From NCBI GenBank assembly GCA_028023455.1, contig JAQFVV010000042.1:5663922-5727921 (forward strand): a stretch of 64,000 nt of DNA, given 5' to 3'. The position numbers and the translations under genes were made by a program. The DNA is from Epiperipatus broadwayi. Lineage: Eukaryota; Onychophora; Udeonychophora; Euonychophora; Peripatidae. How positions within the stretch are numbered: the first letter of the stretch is position 1; the number at the start of each line of letters is the position of its first letter. Below the pieces are notes generated by a model. It did not search any database. It had not been told where the DNA came from and saw nothing but the letters and a program-made list of their open reading frames with translations. This document shows, piece after piece, positions 47,201 to 56,977 of the stretch.

Positions 47201-50200
47201 ATTGCATATATTTTCTATCCATACTCATAAAGCTAAAATATCAGTTTATATCAGTTCCAAAAAACTATATCTAAAACTAATATATCAATCTGGAAAGTCA
47301 TCAAACCATATTAATAATTAGAAAAGAATTCCCCCTGTTAATGAAGTTTCACAAAATAATAATTTTCTAGTATTTAAATGAGTCCTGTTTAATCATTTAG
47401 ATTTGGACAAATGTTCAGCTTAATAAAATTAAATAAAGCAGCTCTGTGTAATTAAAAAGTAAAAAAGGGCTGGTAGGATATCTGAAGAAATTTTAAAACA
47501 TGATAGTAATATATTAGCTTCAAAATATTGGACTTTTTTTTATAAATGCATGGATCTGCTAAGTTATGTCTTCAGATTTTAAAGATGCTTTTCACTGCAG
47601 CAAAATATTTTCAAAGATTCTAAAAATCATAAATGAATAATTTCCAATAATCAGAATTATATTAGAGAAATGAAAAGTGCTAGATATATTTTTGTTGACA
47701 ATCAAATGCAAGAAAACTGGCATGAACACATATTACAATTATTAAGTCAAAGCATTTCATTCACTTAATTGAAAATGTTATTGATAATATTTGAAAATAA
47801 TTGATTGTCTATAGATGTTTATATTATGCAGCCATTAAAGGATAGTTTAAGCATTATTATTAGTATTAAACAAGAATATGATATATATTCTTTCAATTTT
47901 GTTTTCTCTTTCTATGATAGTAGTCTTTGTAACAGTTTATTGACAACTTCATGAAGCAAGCATCAATATATGATATAGGTTTCGATTATGAAGTCTTTAA
48001 TTTGAAACAGTTAAAAACAAAAATAAGGGCTTTATCTTTTTGTTTCTAAATTTACAGAATCCTGATGTTTGTGCTATTCATGTCAACTGAAACTAGGATT
48101 TTCAGAATGTTTTTAATATTTCAGTGCAACCTGTAAAGATTATGATTCAGTAATTAATGCTAAAAAAAATGTTGGATATTTCATCAATCAGCAATGGAAA
48201 AAAAGTCGTCAGCAATATTTCACTTGAATGGTTATCAGCTTTAGAATGTTTACCTCATGTTTAGGTATCTTAATAGTTATTTAGATATATATAAACTGAA
48301 ATTTTGAGTGCATAACAGATTTATTTGATCTCCATGTTTTAGATATTGCTGATCACATATATTTTTCAAATATTAGAATCATATCCACATGCAAGCAGTC
48401 ATCATCAAAGAATATTTAGGGCGGCCATTAAATATTAAAAAAGAAAAAATTACATTAATAAACATAATGAAACAATAAAACTACCATCCAGATGGAAATG
48501 TTTCCTTATGTAAAAACACCAACCAAATTTAAGTCAATGTAGTCAACAGTTATGTGACACGATTATTAATGTTCCAACAACTATGTGATTACTATTTTAC
48601 ACTGTCGAGGGAAGTGTTATCTCGTTGAAATGTTGGTTACTATCATTTCATTTTTTGCTTTATTTTTTATTAAACAGCATTGCTCCCAAATACATGTTTT
48701 TATAAAACATCTTTTGCCCATGAAAATATTCAACGTACATATATAAAATTATCAATACATAGATATTTTATGATATACATAAAGTAAGGATTATAAATTT
48801 ATTTAGTTTTTGCCATTATGTAATGGCTTATTTGACAAAAGATTCTCAAGTGATTTGATTTTTTTTTTTTTGGTCTTTGAATCCTATTTCTTTAATTATG
48901 ATTCCTAACTTATTTCTTTGACTCTATTGTAGTTTCAATTTTTTTTTATAAATTTGTATTATTTATTTTTTGATTTTTAATGGATTAATTGGTGAATTTT
49001 TTTAATTTTTCATCATGTTTGTGTCATAATTGTTTTGCTATTATGCTTTCCGACTTATTTTTTCGTCATGTAAATATTGTTTAACTTAATATATGTCATG
49101 CAATTGTATGATTCATAATTTATTTGAGTAAATTTAGGAATGACATTTAAAATATTTTTTTTTTTAATAAATAGTTGGTAATGGCATTTTTTTAATCATC
49201 AAGAAATTCCTACCCTTTTTACTGTGAGACAATCTCTTTTAAATTAATGGTATTTTCAATAACGACCTGGTAAATTCTTAATGTAGCTTAATCACACACA
49301 TTCTATGACACTTTTTGTACAGCTTGCTTTGAATTGATAATGTATAGTATCATTTATTTATGTATTTTAAGCCCAAAAATTGTAAACTTGTATATATTAA
49401 GATTAATAAGTATTTTAAAAATTATTTATATATAATTAAATGGATTAATTATTTTAATTGCTATATTAATGTATTATGACTGTTTTTTGTTTTTTTTTTA
49501 ATTGAAGATTAGTTAAATTTCATCCCAATATTTCGAAGTTAAAATTATTCTCAGTTGCTGATGATTGTAAAATTAAAATATGGAATCTTGTAAGTGGTTT
49601 TTGCGAAGGTGAATTTGGAGATCACTTTAGTCATATTACAAGTATCGAAATAGCAGATGATGTTACAATGTTTAGGTAAAACAATTTGTTTACTTATTGC
49701 TTTATAATTAATTTATTTGTAAATGTTGATTATTTCTACTTATTAACTTAAAATTGATTAATGATGTCTAAATATAAATCAGTATTTGTTTTTATTTGTG
49801 TATTGAAATATTTATTTATGAAACTTTTTTTTTTTAAATAAAAATTGAAAATATAATTTAAAATTTTATATGATTCAATTTTGGGTGTAAACAATTGTAT
49901 AAATCTGTTTACTATTGACTACGTTTGAAAGCTGATATTTTTCTTCTTAGATTATTAATGAGAATAAATCAAAGAGAAAAAAATAGAATGAAATGTTTAG
50001 CCAATTTTATCACTCAGATACTTCTATAACTTTTGCGCTCTTACTATTCTGTTTGTAGAATGCAGTATTTTATTTGTTTTTTATTAATTTGGGCATTATG
50101 ATGTTGAATAACTTAATTATTATGATTAATGCCTTATTTTATTTTTATTTTTTCCATATGTCATAGCATCGGTCGGGAGGCAAACCCACAACATCCGTCT

Positions 50201-53200
50201 GCAACCAACTGCTTGCTTGCAAAGCGGCTGCGCTGACCTCTCGGCTAACAACGCTTGACTTAATGCATTATTATATTGTATATAGATTGTCAAATCAAAA
50301 ACGGTTTTGTTTTTTTTTTAATTATTAGCGCAACTTTCTTACTCTTTTTATTAATAATGCTCACACACTTTTGTGCGTATAAAACTTTCTCAATATATTC
50401 AACTATTTTATTTCTTAAGTAAAAATATATATTTTTTATTCTATTGTTTTTGTTAACAGACTCTTAAATATTTTTAATCTTTATGTTTGATTAACTTTTT
50501 TAAAACCATTTGCTGGCTGATTTTAATTAAAATTCATTTATAATTTCAACCCTTAATCTTCATTTATATCTTAAAGGCTTATTATATATTCTTGAACTTA
50601 ATTTAATTTTATTATGTTAAAATTTTGTTATGTTATTGTGAATGTAAAATGTTTTCAATTGTTTTATTGTATGGATTTTTACATTTTTATGCTGTTTTTT
50701 AATATTTGTTATTATTGTCGTAAATTATTTCTTTCATAAAAAAAATAAAAATCTATTATTATAGTAAATATATATGCTTCACTATCTCATCTTATGTAAA
50801 TAAAGAATAAAATAAGATATCTACTCATTTTTTTTAATCATTTTATTCAAATTATGTTGAATATAATTTTATTTAATACTATTGAAATTTATAAAACTGG
50901 TAGTCCAGAATTCTATTTTTTATCTGCCTTTTTAAAATTCATGTAAATGGTTTATATATATATATAATAATCCATTAGAATAAAACTACAAAATTTTAAA
51001 AAATGCCTATATAAAATTGAAGACTAATATCCTTTGCTATACCCAGCTTCGGCATATTCCGCTATCTTAAGTAGCAATACGTTAATATTTAAATATTATT
51101 TTATTATACTTATATTATTTGATATTATATATAACTTGACTCAATTAAAAGTTTTGCTGATGAAAGAATAGGTGGATTCATTCTATTCTTTCGCAAAGAC
51201 TTTATCTTGTGTTGGAAATGAAAGTATTCATTTATTATTAACATTCATAAAATAAAAAAAACGCATGTCCATTAGCTTGAAATGCTGATCTTTAGTTTAT
51301 TACAATTTATATACATCGCGCTATATAAATAAATAGTTCATTTACATTCTTTTAAGTATTAACTTTTTTTTAATGCAAATTATCTTATTAATTTCTGTAA
51401 ATTCTGATCTTTAATAAACCATTCACTAAGTGAAGTTCTTGTTTAATAAAATGTAATTTATTTAAAATTCTTAACATAGCTCCAATTTGTACTTTTTATA
51501 TGTCTGTTGCATTACTATAGTTTATTATATTTGTCAATGATATTTTGGCCGGGATGGAAAATTAGACTTTTCCTCTAAATTTTTTTTTATTGTATAAAGC
51601 CAAATTCAAATAAATATTGAATACTGATATATGGCCATAGTAATTTAGCTTTTCATCCATTAGATGCTATCCACATTAGAATGTTTCAAGTATCAGTATT
51701 TCGTTTTTTATTTTTCTGTAATCTTTCTTGAATTGTTTGGTTTTTGTTCTGTGCCTTTTTACAGCAACTATCGATGTTATTAAAATTGCTTTTTATTTTT
51801 TTTTTGCTGCTTACAAAAATTTGATTTATCATTTTTCAGCATCTTAAATAAATGTTTTTTTAAAGTTAATTGAATATTTTTTCCTTTTTCTTCTCTTTTC
51901 TTCTTTTTATTTTTAAAAATCAGTCCTTAGTTTTTGAATGATAGGTTCAAATTTTTATGAGTTGTTTCTAGGAGAAGAAGGGACGGGGTCTTTTAAAAAG
52001 TAAATTTTGTAAATAAATATCCTATTACTATATATAATATCATTATTTTTTTAATAATGTAAATATATATATATATATATCATCTTTGTTTTGTATGTGA
52101 TTGCTTGTTAATATCATTTTTGTACTGATGCTTTAGCCTGATCACACTGCCATTGTGTAGTGTCAGAAGTCACTCAAATGGCTATTACACTGGTTTTTGC
52201 TTTTTAGCATCAGTAGAATATTGATATATTAACAACAAGCATTCACATGCTCAGAAGAATCCAAGATATACATTTACATCTTTTACTAGTAATACATTTA
52301 AAATCAGCCTGTCAAGCTATTGTACATGCACTTTTTATGAGTGTTAATAATAAATGAATACTTTCATTCCCAACACGAGATATAGTATTTATGAAAGAAT
52401 AAAATGAATCCACTTATTCTTTCCAACCCAAATGCTTATATATGGGCAAATCTTAAGTACTGGAAATGAAAGCGTGAGGATAACAGTAATTTAAAGTGAG
52501 TGGTCTATCCTCACACTTTCATTTCTAGTACTTAAGATTTGCCCATATATAAGCATTTGGGTTGGAAAGAATAAGTGGATTCATTTTATTCTTTCATAAA
52601 TACTATATCTCATGTTGGGAATGAAAGTATTCATTTATTATTAACACTCATAAAAAGCGCATGCACAATAGCTTGACAGGCAGATTTTAAATGTATTACA
52701 ATTATAAACATAGCGCTATATAAAATAAATGCTTATTTATATCTTTTACTAGTGAAAATCTTAACTTTAAGTTATACTCATATATAATATCCACATATAA
52801 GCTTAACAAAAACATTTTTTTTATGATAAAGTTCTGGTCGAGATAAAGTTGTCATCATGTGGAATATTGAATCATTAAAGGCTGTTAAAGTCATTCCAGT
52901 TTATGAGGTAAAGTTATTTCATAATAGATAAACTTTATTAAATAAGATTGCTATTGATAAACAATTTTAAAACTAAGCTGTTGATTTTGTAATGTTTTAA
53001 TTTTTTATTGTATAATGTTCAAAAAAATGAAATCATTTAAAGATGGATGAAATGATAATGAAACTTTAATATTATTAAAACTTATTTAAAATTATATTTA
53101 TCCCTTATCATAAATCACTATTTATTAGAAGATTTATTTGATATATTAACATATCAATAAAACTATTTAGATGATGCAATATGCATCTCAAATAATATTT

Positions 53201-55395
53201 AGAGTGTATCCCAATAAAAAAATTAACTGATTCTGTCTCCAAGCTGCACCCTCCCTGAATCGGCACATAAGTTACATGGTGACAGTTTAGCCATTCTCCA
53301 CACAAACTCTTAAGATGCTAATATGCCTGGATCACAAGTTATAACATGTGTTTCACATCTTCATAGATCATCTTCAGTATTCTTCCTGCTGTCATGAAAT
53401 TTTGCAATCTTGAAAACATGTTTGCAGCTTATGGCTTCACTGCTATACTCAGTTGGAATCATTTTAAATATTTCAGGAACAGTTTACAAAATTTAATATT
53501 AATACATTATTTCATTGTGTTTAAGGTTCAAAGCACATTGTCACATTGCATGTCATAATTCATAGTCAAAACATGCATTAGTGTCTTAAAATTTTTGTGG
53601 TAAAATAGTTAAACTGTCACCATATAATCTCTGCAGGAAGCACGGAATACCTCCATGATTGCTTGTTATCTCGGGACAAGGAAGCTATGGATACCTCCAT
53701 GATTGCTTGTTATCTCGGGAAGTAATTAATGAGAAATTTGTAACACCCTTTCTTAGAAACATTGTTAACTAAAAGTTTGATGATATCTTTCATTATTTAC
53801 ATCATGTACTAATTTTTGAAATTTATTATACATCAAATGTTCAATCAAAAAAAAAACTAGATGAAATTTAGAAATCTGTATATTTATAAAAATATATCTA
53901 TATTTTATTTTTTTTCTGGAGGTTAATATTGAGATAGAATTTTACTCATAATGAATTCCCTAAAAAGTTTTTATCATTTGAAAAGCAGTAAACCACTTTT
54001 CATTTCCCTCAGGGTTATACTTTTGACATAAACTGGGTCAGTATACATTCTTATACAATTTATTGAGGGATTTATCTTCCTCTGCTAATTGACAATGATC
54101 GTGAATATAATTAAGTCTAAAAGGAATATAATTCTGCAAACACCAACTTTCCTGTTATTACGAGATTAATCTGCCACAATTGGATAGTTTTGAGTATTTT
54201 GGGTTTTTTTTCCATATGTCATAGCATCGGCCAGGACGCGAACCCACAACCGTCTGAAACCAACTACTTGTTTTCAAGGCTGCTGCGATAACATCTTGGC
54301 TAACAACGCTTGACAGAGTATTTAATTTTTAAATAGTACCAGTTTACTGATTGGACAAATTAGAAGTCAAGCATGTTTTTCAATATTTTATCATATCACC
54401 TTGTATCATAATGAAAATATTGTTTTTTGGGGGTATTTTTTTTATGCTATGAAAGTAATAACAATTCAAAAAGTTCCCTAAAATCTGATCAATATTTCGC
54501 TTTAAAAAAATATGTCAGTCACGTTGACCATTAGAGACAGAGAGATGATAGCTGTTTATAATAGTCCTAATAAACTGAAATATTAATAGTTTATTTTAAA
54601 AAGCTTGATTATTTCCTGATGATAAACAACAAGATTGCTTGAGGTGCAATTAGCCAATACAGGATATTTTAATCAATAAAAAAATTTATCACCTAAATTT
54701 TTGAAAAATAATTGATTTTATATATCCACTAAATTTTTCAGGAAGTTGTAGTTTTGATATCCTAGCAAAATCTTTGAATGAGCTGTTAATTGTATCTCAA
54801 ATGATTAAATTGTATCTCATATTTAATACATAAAAATCAAAGAGAATTCTCATTTTTATATAGTGAATTAGATACCAGAATTTAGCAGTGCTGATGTTCT
54901 ATAGAAAATAAAGCACATTAAAATTTCAGATGAAGTAAAAATGTCTATTGAATATCAACTAGTATTTTTTTTAATCTGTTGCAAAAATGCTTTCAATTTT
55001 TAAGATTTTTATTCTTAAATCTGATTTTATCTTATAACTGTGTGATAGATAATTTATCAACAAAACATTACATGATTTATTTTGTTTATGTTTAACTGCT
55101 ATTAGGGAATGCAGACATAACAGAGCGACTGCATTATCTAATGTCCAATACAATAGATGATTTTGAATTGAGATGGCTAGACCAAATTGATGTTTTTAAC
55201 AGCTACTCTATATTATTCATATGTCTTAGATTTTTTTTGTTTTAAAAAAATCTACAAATGTATGCTTTTGTGTGTGTGTTTTTTTTTAATTACAGAGTTT
55301 GGAATCTTTGATTGTAGTACCAAAAAACCAGTCATATCCAGATCTTAATATAAATAGTTTAAATGATTTTCATGTCATCACTGCTGGAGAAAAAG
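29248..55395 (+). CDS. TBL3/UTP13 WD40 protein, nine 5' exons (3' part outside window)
   Basis: Joined exons 29248-29289, 30669-30707, 30803-30898, 33515-33565, 34919-34996, 43880-44028, 49508-49675, 52832-52907 and 55296-55395 give 799 nt, 266 codons plus one base, with GT-AG introns and matching phases throughout. The translation is colinear with the N-terminal third of animal transducin beta-like 3 (yeast Utp13). That protein is part of the UTP-B complex of the small-subunit processome, which binds pre-18S rRNA in the nucleolus. Recognisable WD40 blocks are FTGNRVQLSEDGNYIFC, AIHISPISYMAFDSTSTLLA..GGCDSTIKLWDI, LVKFHPN..KLKLFSVADDCKIKIWNL and SSGRDKVVIMWNI. Vertebrate TBL3 is about 800 residues, so roughly 530 residues lie beyond 64000. 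No stop or frameshift is seen; the gene looks functional. Confidence 0.92.
30669..30707 (+). CDS. TBL3 exon 2 (residues 15-27)
   Basis: A 39-nt exon, TKCKAFFTGNRVQ, between GTGCAG and GTAGTT. It supplies the first strand of the opening WD repeat. It is very short and only the phase-0 match to both neighbours makes it certain. Confidence 0.85.
30803..30898 (+). CDS. TBL3 exon 3 (residues 28-59)
   Basis: LSEDGNYIFCPCGNVINILE and ATSQVIKTIGN lie between AATAG and GTAAGC. It corresponds to the LD..GQHLFCVCGTRVNILEV part of the vertebrate protein. Only a 95-bp intron separates it from exon 2. Confidence 0.9.
31317..31450 (+). repeat. Half-copy of the 28-kb fold-back element in TBL3 intron 3
   Basis: GGTTTAGCATGAAATACG, GGTGATTATTAATCTTTT, ATGTGTATCAG and GAGATAGTGTGGA match the right arm at about 28620-28756 in order and orientation, with divergence. 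Intron 3 (30899-33514) otherwise holds only AT-rich sequence and long T/A tracts. Confidence 0.65.
33209..33299. repeat. Short inverted-repeat element in TBL3 intron 3
   Basis: Arms of 29 bp, GGCAAATCTCTCCATACAGT... at 33209-33237 and its diverged complement at 33271-33299, enclose about 33 bp. The phrase ATTGATTACTCTGG...TGTATGGAGAG (minus strand) is shared with 25604-25635 inside the hAT fossil, so this is a dispersed family, probably a small MITE. Confidence 0.6.
33515..33565 (+). CDS. TBL3 exon 4 (residues 60-76)
   Basis: EETNDEITSFVVSPDDK between AATAG and GTAAAA. It matches the EDITAFDLSPDNE region of the vertebrate protein. Confidence 0.88.
34611..34681 (+). mobile_element. tRNA-Gly(TCC)-derived SINE head or tRNA pseudogene, TBL3 intron 4
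   Basis: The 71 bp match tRNA-Gly(TCC) closely: GCGTTGGTGG, AGTGGTTAGCATAGCT, TTCCAAGCAG (anticodon loop TTTCCAA) and GGGTTCGCTTCCC (B box). The acceptor stem pairs through two G-U wobbles and the T stem has one mismatch. Upstream GTCAAGCGTTG and a downstream A-rich tail match the two SINE copies at 50.15 and 54.2 kb. A retroposed SINE is therefore more likely than a working tRNA gene. Confidence 0.65.
34919..34996 (+). CDS. TBL3 exon 5 (residues 77-102)
   Basis: FLVIAVKNLLIQQWDWKESK followed by IIRAWK, after TCAAAG and before GTATTG. It matches the VLVTASR.LLLAQW ... RLWK segment. Two ORFs overlap here in shifted frames; this frame is the one that joins in phase with exons 4 and 6. Confidence 0.9.
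34997..37670. other. TBL3 intron 5, left part: nothing recognised
   Basis: AT-rich intronic sequence with T tracts and a CA/TA microsatellite (about 35050-35080). No coding frame or clear repeat is seen. Confidence 0.5.
37671..38362 (-). mobile_element. Penelope-like element fragment flanked by inverted repeats
   Basis: A minus-strand GIY-YIG fragment with its 3' UTR. Identical 44-bp arms at 37680-37723 and, inverted, at 38282-38325 flank it. Outside them AAAACATCATTATG occurs at 37671-37684 and 38349-38362, a probable 14-bp target duplication. One end of the arms includes the first codons of the ORF, so the left arm is an inverted duplication of the 5' break point plus neighbouring sequence. 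Such terminal rearrangements are known for Penelope-like elements. Confidence 0.8.
37836..38297 (-). pseudogene. Penelope-like element C-terminus with GIY-YIG endonuclease domain
   Basis: A 153-codon minus-strand frame. It begins at the 5' truncation (MFNREANKLTKAL), runs through NIAFRTPLNSNRL, and then has the endonuclease core: VVYSIACPQAGCHAIYYGET, TRLAQH and FLEHAKQSGH. The spaced cysteines before YYGET and the T.TR...H pattern are those of Penelope endonucleases. YYGE stands where YIGE is usual. ISK.WATKY and a 3' UTR with CCAATAAACTTT follow. The RT domain is absent, so it cannot act alone. It lies inside TBL3 intron 5, antisense to the gene. Confidence 0.85.
38363..39576. other. TBL3 intron 5, middle: small hairpin only
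   Basis: AT-rich. A hairpin CAAATCTAATTGCATTTATA / ATGCAATTAGATTTG lies at about 39045-39080. Nothing else was recognised. Confidence 0.5.
39577..40216. mobile_element. Fold-back element 2 in TBL3 intron 5
   Basis: Left arm 39577-39896 and right arm 39925-40216 are diverged reverse complements (e.g. TCTTGTTGAGTATTGAGG against CCTTAATACTCAACAAGA, and TTTAATTTTATTTACTAG in both arms), with a 28-bp loop. No ORF is present. It is non-autonomous and its mobilising transposase is unknown. Confidence 0.75.
40217..40381. repeat. Partial third arm of fold-back 2 plus 50-bp tandem duplication
   Basis: CATGTGTTAGGATGAAAAAT...CTCTGTGCTAATAAATAAAA repeats the loop and inner right-arm sequence of the fold-back next door. 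Its distal 50 bp (40270-40319, TGTGCTAATAAATA...AAACTTTT) are repeated identically at 40332-40381 after a 12-bp spacer. Confidence 0.75.
40382..43879. other. TBL3 intron 5, right part: no element identified
   Basis: AT-rich. 40715-40780 and 42480-42540 share a diverged phrase (CATTATTTAT...AATTTTAAAAAG.T.AC). A GC-richer patch at 41390-41790 has an unbroken 76-codon minus-strand frame that I cannot match to any family. A short GAGAGAGA run lies at about 43115. Confidence 0.4.
43880..44028 (+). CDS. TBL3 exon 6 (residues 103-152)
   Basis: Begins AIHISPISYMAFDSTSTLLA and continues through GGCDSTIKLWDIEKQYCTHN to GSHGVV, ending AG/GTAGGC with phase 2. It is the most diagnostic exon: LLATGGCD and the WD dipeptide match vertebrate TBL3 almost residue for residue. 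Confidence 0.95.
44029..45090. other. TBL3 intron 6, left part
   Basis: A GC-richer patch at 44400-44640 (CAGTCAGACCGC, GTAGCTCCCGGCTGCATG) looks repeat-derived but is not assigned. 44860-45090 is probably the leader of the LTR element to its right, since it directly follows that element's primer-binding site on the minus strand. Confidence 0.35.
45091..45540 (-). mobile_element. LTR plus primer-binding-site remnant in TBL3 intron 6
   Basis: Minus-strand reading: TGTAATCCGTCAAAAATAC starts at about 45539; GGGTATAAAAGACACCCACC (a TATA box with the probable transcription start) lies near 45300; AATTACTCTAACTCA ends near 45110; and TGGCGATGTTGCAACC at 45094-45109 follows as a probable primer-binding site. 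This is the order U3-R-U5-PBS of an LTR retrotransposon. It is not homologous to the 17.8-kb element, and no second LTR or coding region is in the window. Confidence 0.45.
46362..46452. repeat. Half-copy of the 46.6-kb fold-back element
   Basis: TTTAAAATTTAATTAAAATT, TGCAGCCACAATGTTTCCAA and CTGAGATAATA match the left arm of the neighbouring fold-back (46670-46750) in direct orientation. Confidence 0.65.
46626..46925. mobile_element. Fold-back element 3 in TBL3 intron 6
   Basis: The left arm begins TTTTAATGGACAAATA and the right arm ends ATTTGTCCATTAAA; inner blocks CATTTTAATAAATGG, TTTTAAAAATCTAAT, TTTCCAAGGCAAT and GATAATA also pair. Arms are about 130 bp around a centre near 46775. There is no coding capacity. 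Confidence 0.7.
46926..49507. other. TBL3 intron 6, right part: nothing recognised
   Basis: AT-rich intronic sequence with T tracts. No element or RNA gene can be supported. Confidence 0.5.
49508..49675 (+). CDS. TBL3 exon 7 (residues 152-208)
   Basis: Completes a split Arg, then reads LVKFHPNISKLKLFSVADD, CKIKIWNL, and FGDHFSHITSIEIADDVTMF, ending in a split Ser. It matches HLVAFHPD...LLFSSATD.AIRVWSL and the next repeat's HYSAVTSL. Confidence 0.93.
50148..50259 (-). mobile_element. tRNA-derived SINE copy 2, TBL3 intron 7
   Basis: Minus strand: TCAAGCGTTGTTAGCCGAGA, GGTCAGCGCAGCCGC and TGTGGGTTTGCCTCCCGACC (box B region), then ATGCTATGACATATGGAAAA as tail. TTAATGCCTTA on the left and TTAATGCATTA on the right (one mismatch) form an 11-bp target duplication. 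It is the same family as the copies at 34.6 and 54.2 kb. Confidence 0.75.
51163..51368. repeat. Single-arm copy of fold-back element 4, TBL3 intron 7
   Basis: GAAAGAATAGGTGGATTCAT, TGGAAATGAAAGTATTCATT, TTATTATTAACATTCATAAA and GCGCTATATAAATAAAT match the right arm and right flank of the 52.3-kb element in order. It is diverged and has no left arm. Confidence 0.75.
52289..52699. mobile_element. Fold-back element 4 in TBL3 intron 7
   Basis: Arms of exactly equal length (194 bp, 52289-52482 and 52506-52699) are nearly perfect reverse complements around a 23-bp loop. GTAATACATTTAAAATC opens the left arm and its complement closes the right. Sequence after the right arm (ATAGCGCTATATAAAATAAA) is also present in the 51.2-kb copy. 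The ancestral unit therefore extended further, and the left arm is an inverted duplication of only part of it. Confidence 0.85.
52832..52907 (+). CDS. TBL3 exon 8 (residues 208-233)
   Basis: Completes the split Ser, then SGRDKVVIMWNIESLKAVKV and IPVYE before GTAAAG. It matches LSSGRDKICIIWDL...TVPVFE. Confidence 0.93.
53100..53722. repeat. Repeat-derived patch with 44-bp tandem duplication, TBL3 intron 8
   Basis: A GC-richer stretch. TTACATGGTGACAGTTTAGC at 53272 pairs with TAAACTGTCACCATATAA at about 53615 as inverted ends. At 53637-53722 the block ATACCTCCATGATTGCTTGT...CTCGGGA (30 bp identical) is duplicated with a period of 44 bp. The family is unknown. Confidence 0.45.
54203..54315 (-). 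mobile_element. tRNA-derived SINE copy 3, TBL3 intron 8
   Basis: Minus strand: TGTCAAGCGTTGTTAGCC, CAGCAGCCTTGAAAACAAGT, GTTGTGGGTTCGCGTCCTGG (box B) and GATGCTATGACATATGG plus an A-rich tail. GAGTATTT flanks both sides (about 54191 and 54316), an 8-bp duplication. It is about 80% like copy 2 by eye. Confidence 0.75.
55296..55395 (+). CDS. TBL3 exon 9 (residues 234-266)
   Basis: SLESLIVVPKNQ ... NDFHVITAGEK between TACAG and GTAAGA, ending in phase 1 with the first base of a Gly codon. It aligns with SVEAAVLLPEE...FLTAGDQG. The next exon should start with the GTLRVWE-like segment; I could not find it before 64000. Confidence 0.92.
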
Positions 55396-56747
55396 GTAAG
55401 AGATTTAAAATTTTCTTTTAATTATAAGATGACTTATGTTATCAAAACTATTTGTGTTCACAAGGAAAATATGCAGTTCTGAAATATTCATTTAAAGCAA
55501 GAGATTGAACTAAAAAATTATCATTATAGTTCCAAAAACATATTTCTAAATTAGGATAAAGCACAAGCAAATAGAATTTCACTTATTGTCCAACCATACA
55601 GCAGGCTCACAGTTATATATATATTTTTAGAAAATAATGGCTCTGATTATGGCAGTTTGATCACATATGAAAATTGTTTTGCTGAACACTGGAATGTCCG
55701 TGTCTAAGATTTGTTATTAATTCGTATTTCTCTATTAATCATCTTAAAACTTAAGAATTAAAGTTCTTCCATTTACAATGAAATTAATCTGTTTTTAATT
55801 GAGTCCTGTTGTTTTCTTTAAAGGAAAATATGCAAGACAGTCTTTCATGCACATAACAGGCAAGAGCAGGAATTCTTTTATAATAATATTCACAATTGAA
55901 ATATAAGCTTGAAGAGAAGTATAATTATTTTGGAATGTTAAAATATTAAACAATTTAGAAATTTGAATGCTTATATTCCAGTTAATTTTACATGAAAATT
56001 CGACAGATCCAAAATTTTTTCTACAGCTACGAGAAATTAATTAAATATCAGTTTCCTGGAAAAGCCTGATGTGTGCAATACCAGATTTTATTCTAAGGCA
56101 GCTCTACATTCATTGATTATTTTAAAAATAACACACAAAAGAGTTCAAATAACCTAACAATATGTTTATTATTCAGAATATATTGTAATGGTATAGAATG
56201 AGCAAGAGGAAAAAACTTCAAATGGCCCAAATTGAGGATGCCAAAATATCTAACTGTATAAAAATGAGATAAGAGTAATAAGAAATTTTATTTGTATGCC
56301 TAGGTTTAAATACCAAATTTATACCGTTACAATCAAGACCGTGAGAATGCTAACTCTTATTAATGTCCTAAGTCATTGAACAGGCTAAATCTAGAATAGT
56401 AAAAAATAAAGATTTAACTAATCTTTTACTATAATAAAATACTAACCCTGTGACTATTATAATCTATAGTAGAATAAATTGATGACATGGACTTATAAAG
56501 TTAAAATTTTAAATAATACTAATTGTATAATGCAAATATGTAATGAAATAAATATATTAACTAAAATTAATAATGTTATATTAGTTAAATGAATAAAATC
56601 TGTGATAGAATAAAATGAACAAAGATTAAGCAGGCTTTATTAATAAAATAATCCAAAATCTATGGTGAAATAATATTTAAAATGTATTAATGTATTCACA
56701 TTGGTATTCATTCATAAATAACCCTTCTGCTACTGTGTGATAAATTT
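55396..56747. other. TBL3 intron 9, first part
   Basis: AT-rich. 56128-56193 (AAAGAGTTCAAATAACCTAA and TGTTTATTATTCAGAATATA) is repeated at 60793-60858, a dispersed element of unknown type. No coding sequence is seen. Confidence 0.45.
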
Positions 56748-56977
56748 ATTAATTAATCCGTTTTTTATAAAATCTTTATTTTTTTGTACAATGCTTGCAT
56801 AACACCCATCAACATCGACAGTTTCAATTGCCCCTGCAATCTTCAGAACTTTTAAACTTCTTTATCTTTCACATTTCAGCTCTCTTTCAGTTAAACCATT
56901 TTTTATTCTTCATTTAAATCGATGTTGATGGGTGTTATGTAAGCATTGTACAAAAAATAAAACGGATTAATTAATTA
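56748..56977. repeat. Inverted-repeat element in TBL3 intron 9
   Basis: ATTAATTAATCCGTTTTTTA ... ACACCCATCAACATCGA (56748-56818) pairs with TCGATGTTGATGGGTGTTAT ... AACGGATTAATTAAT (56919-56977). The left arm carries a 12-14-bp insertion and the loop is about 100 bp. It is probably a MITE-like element. Confidence 0.65.
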
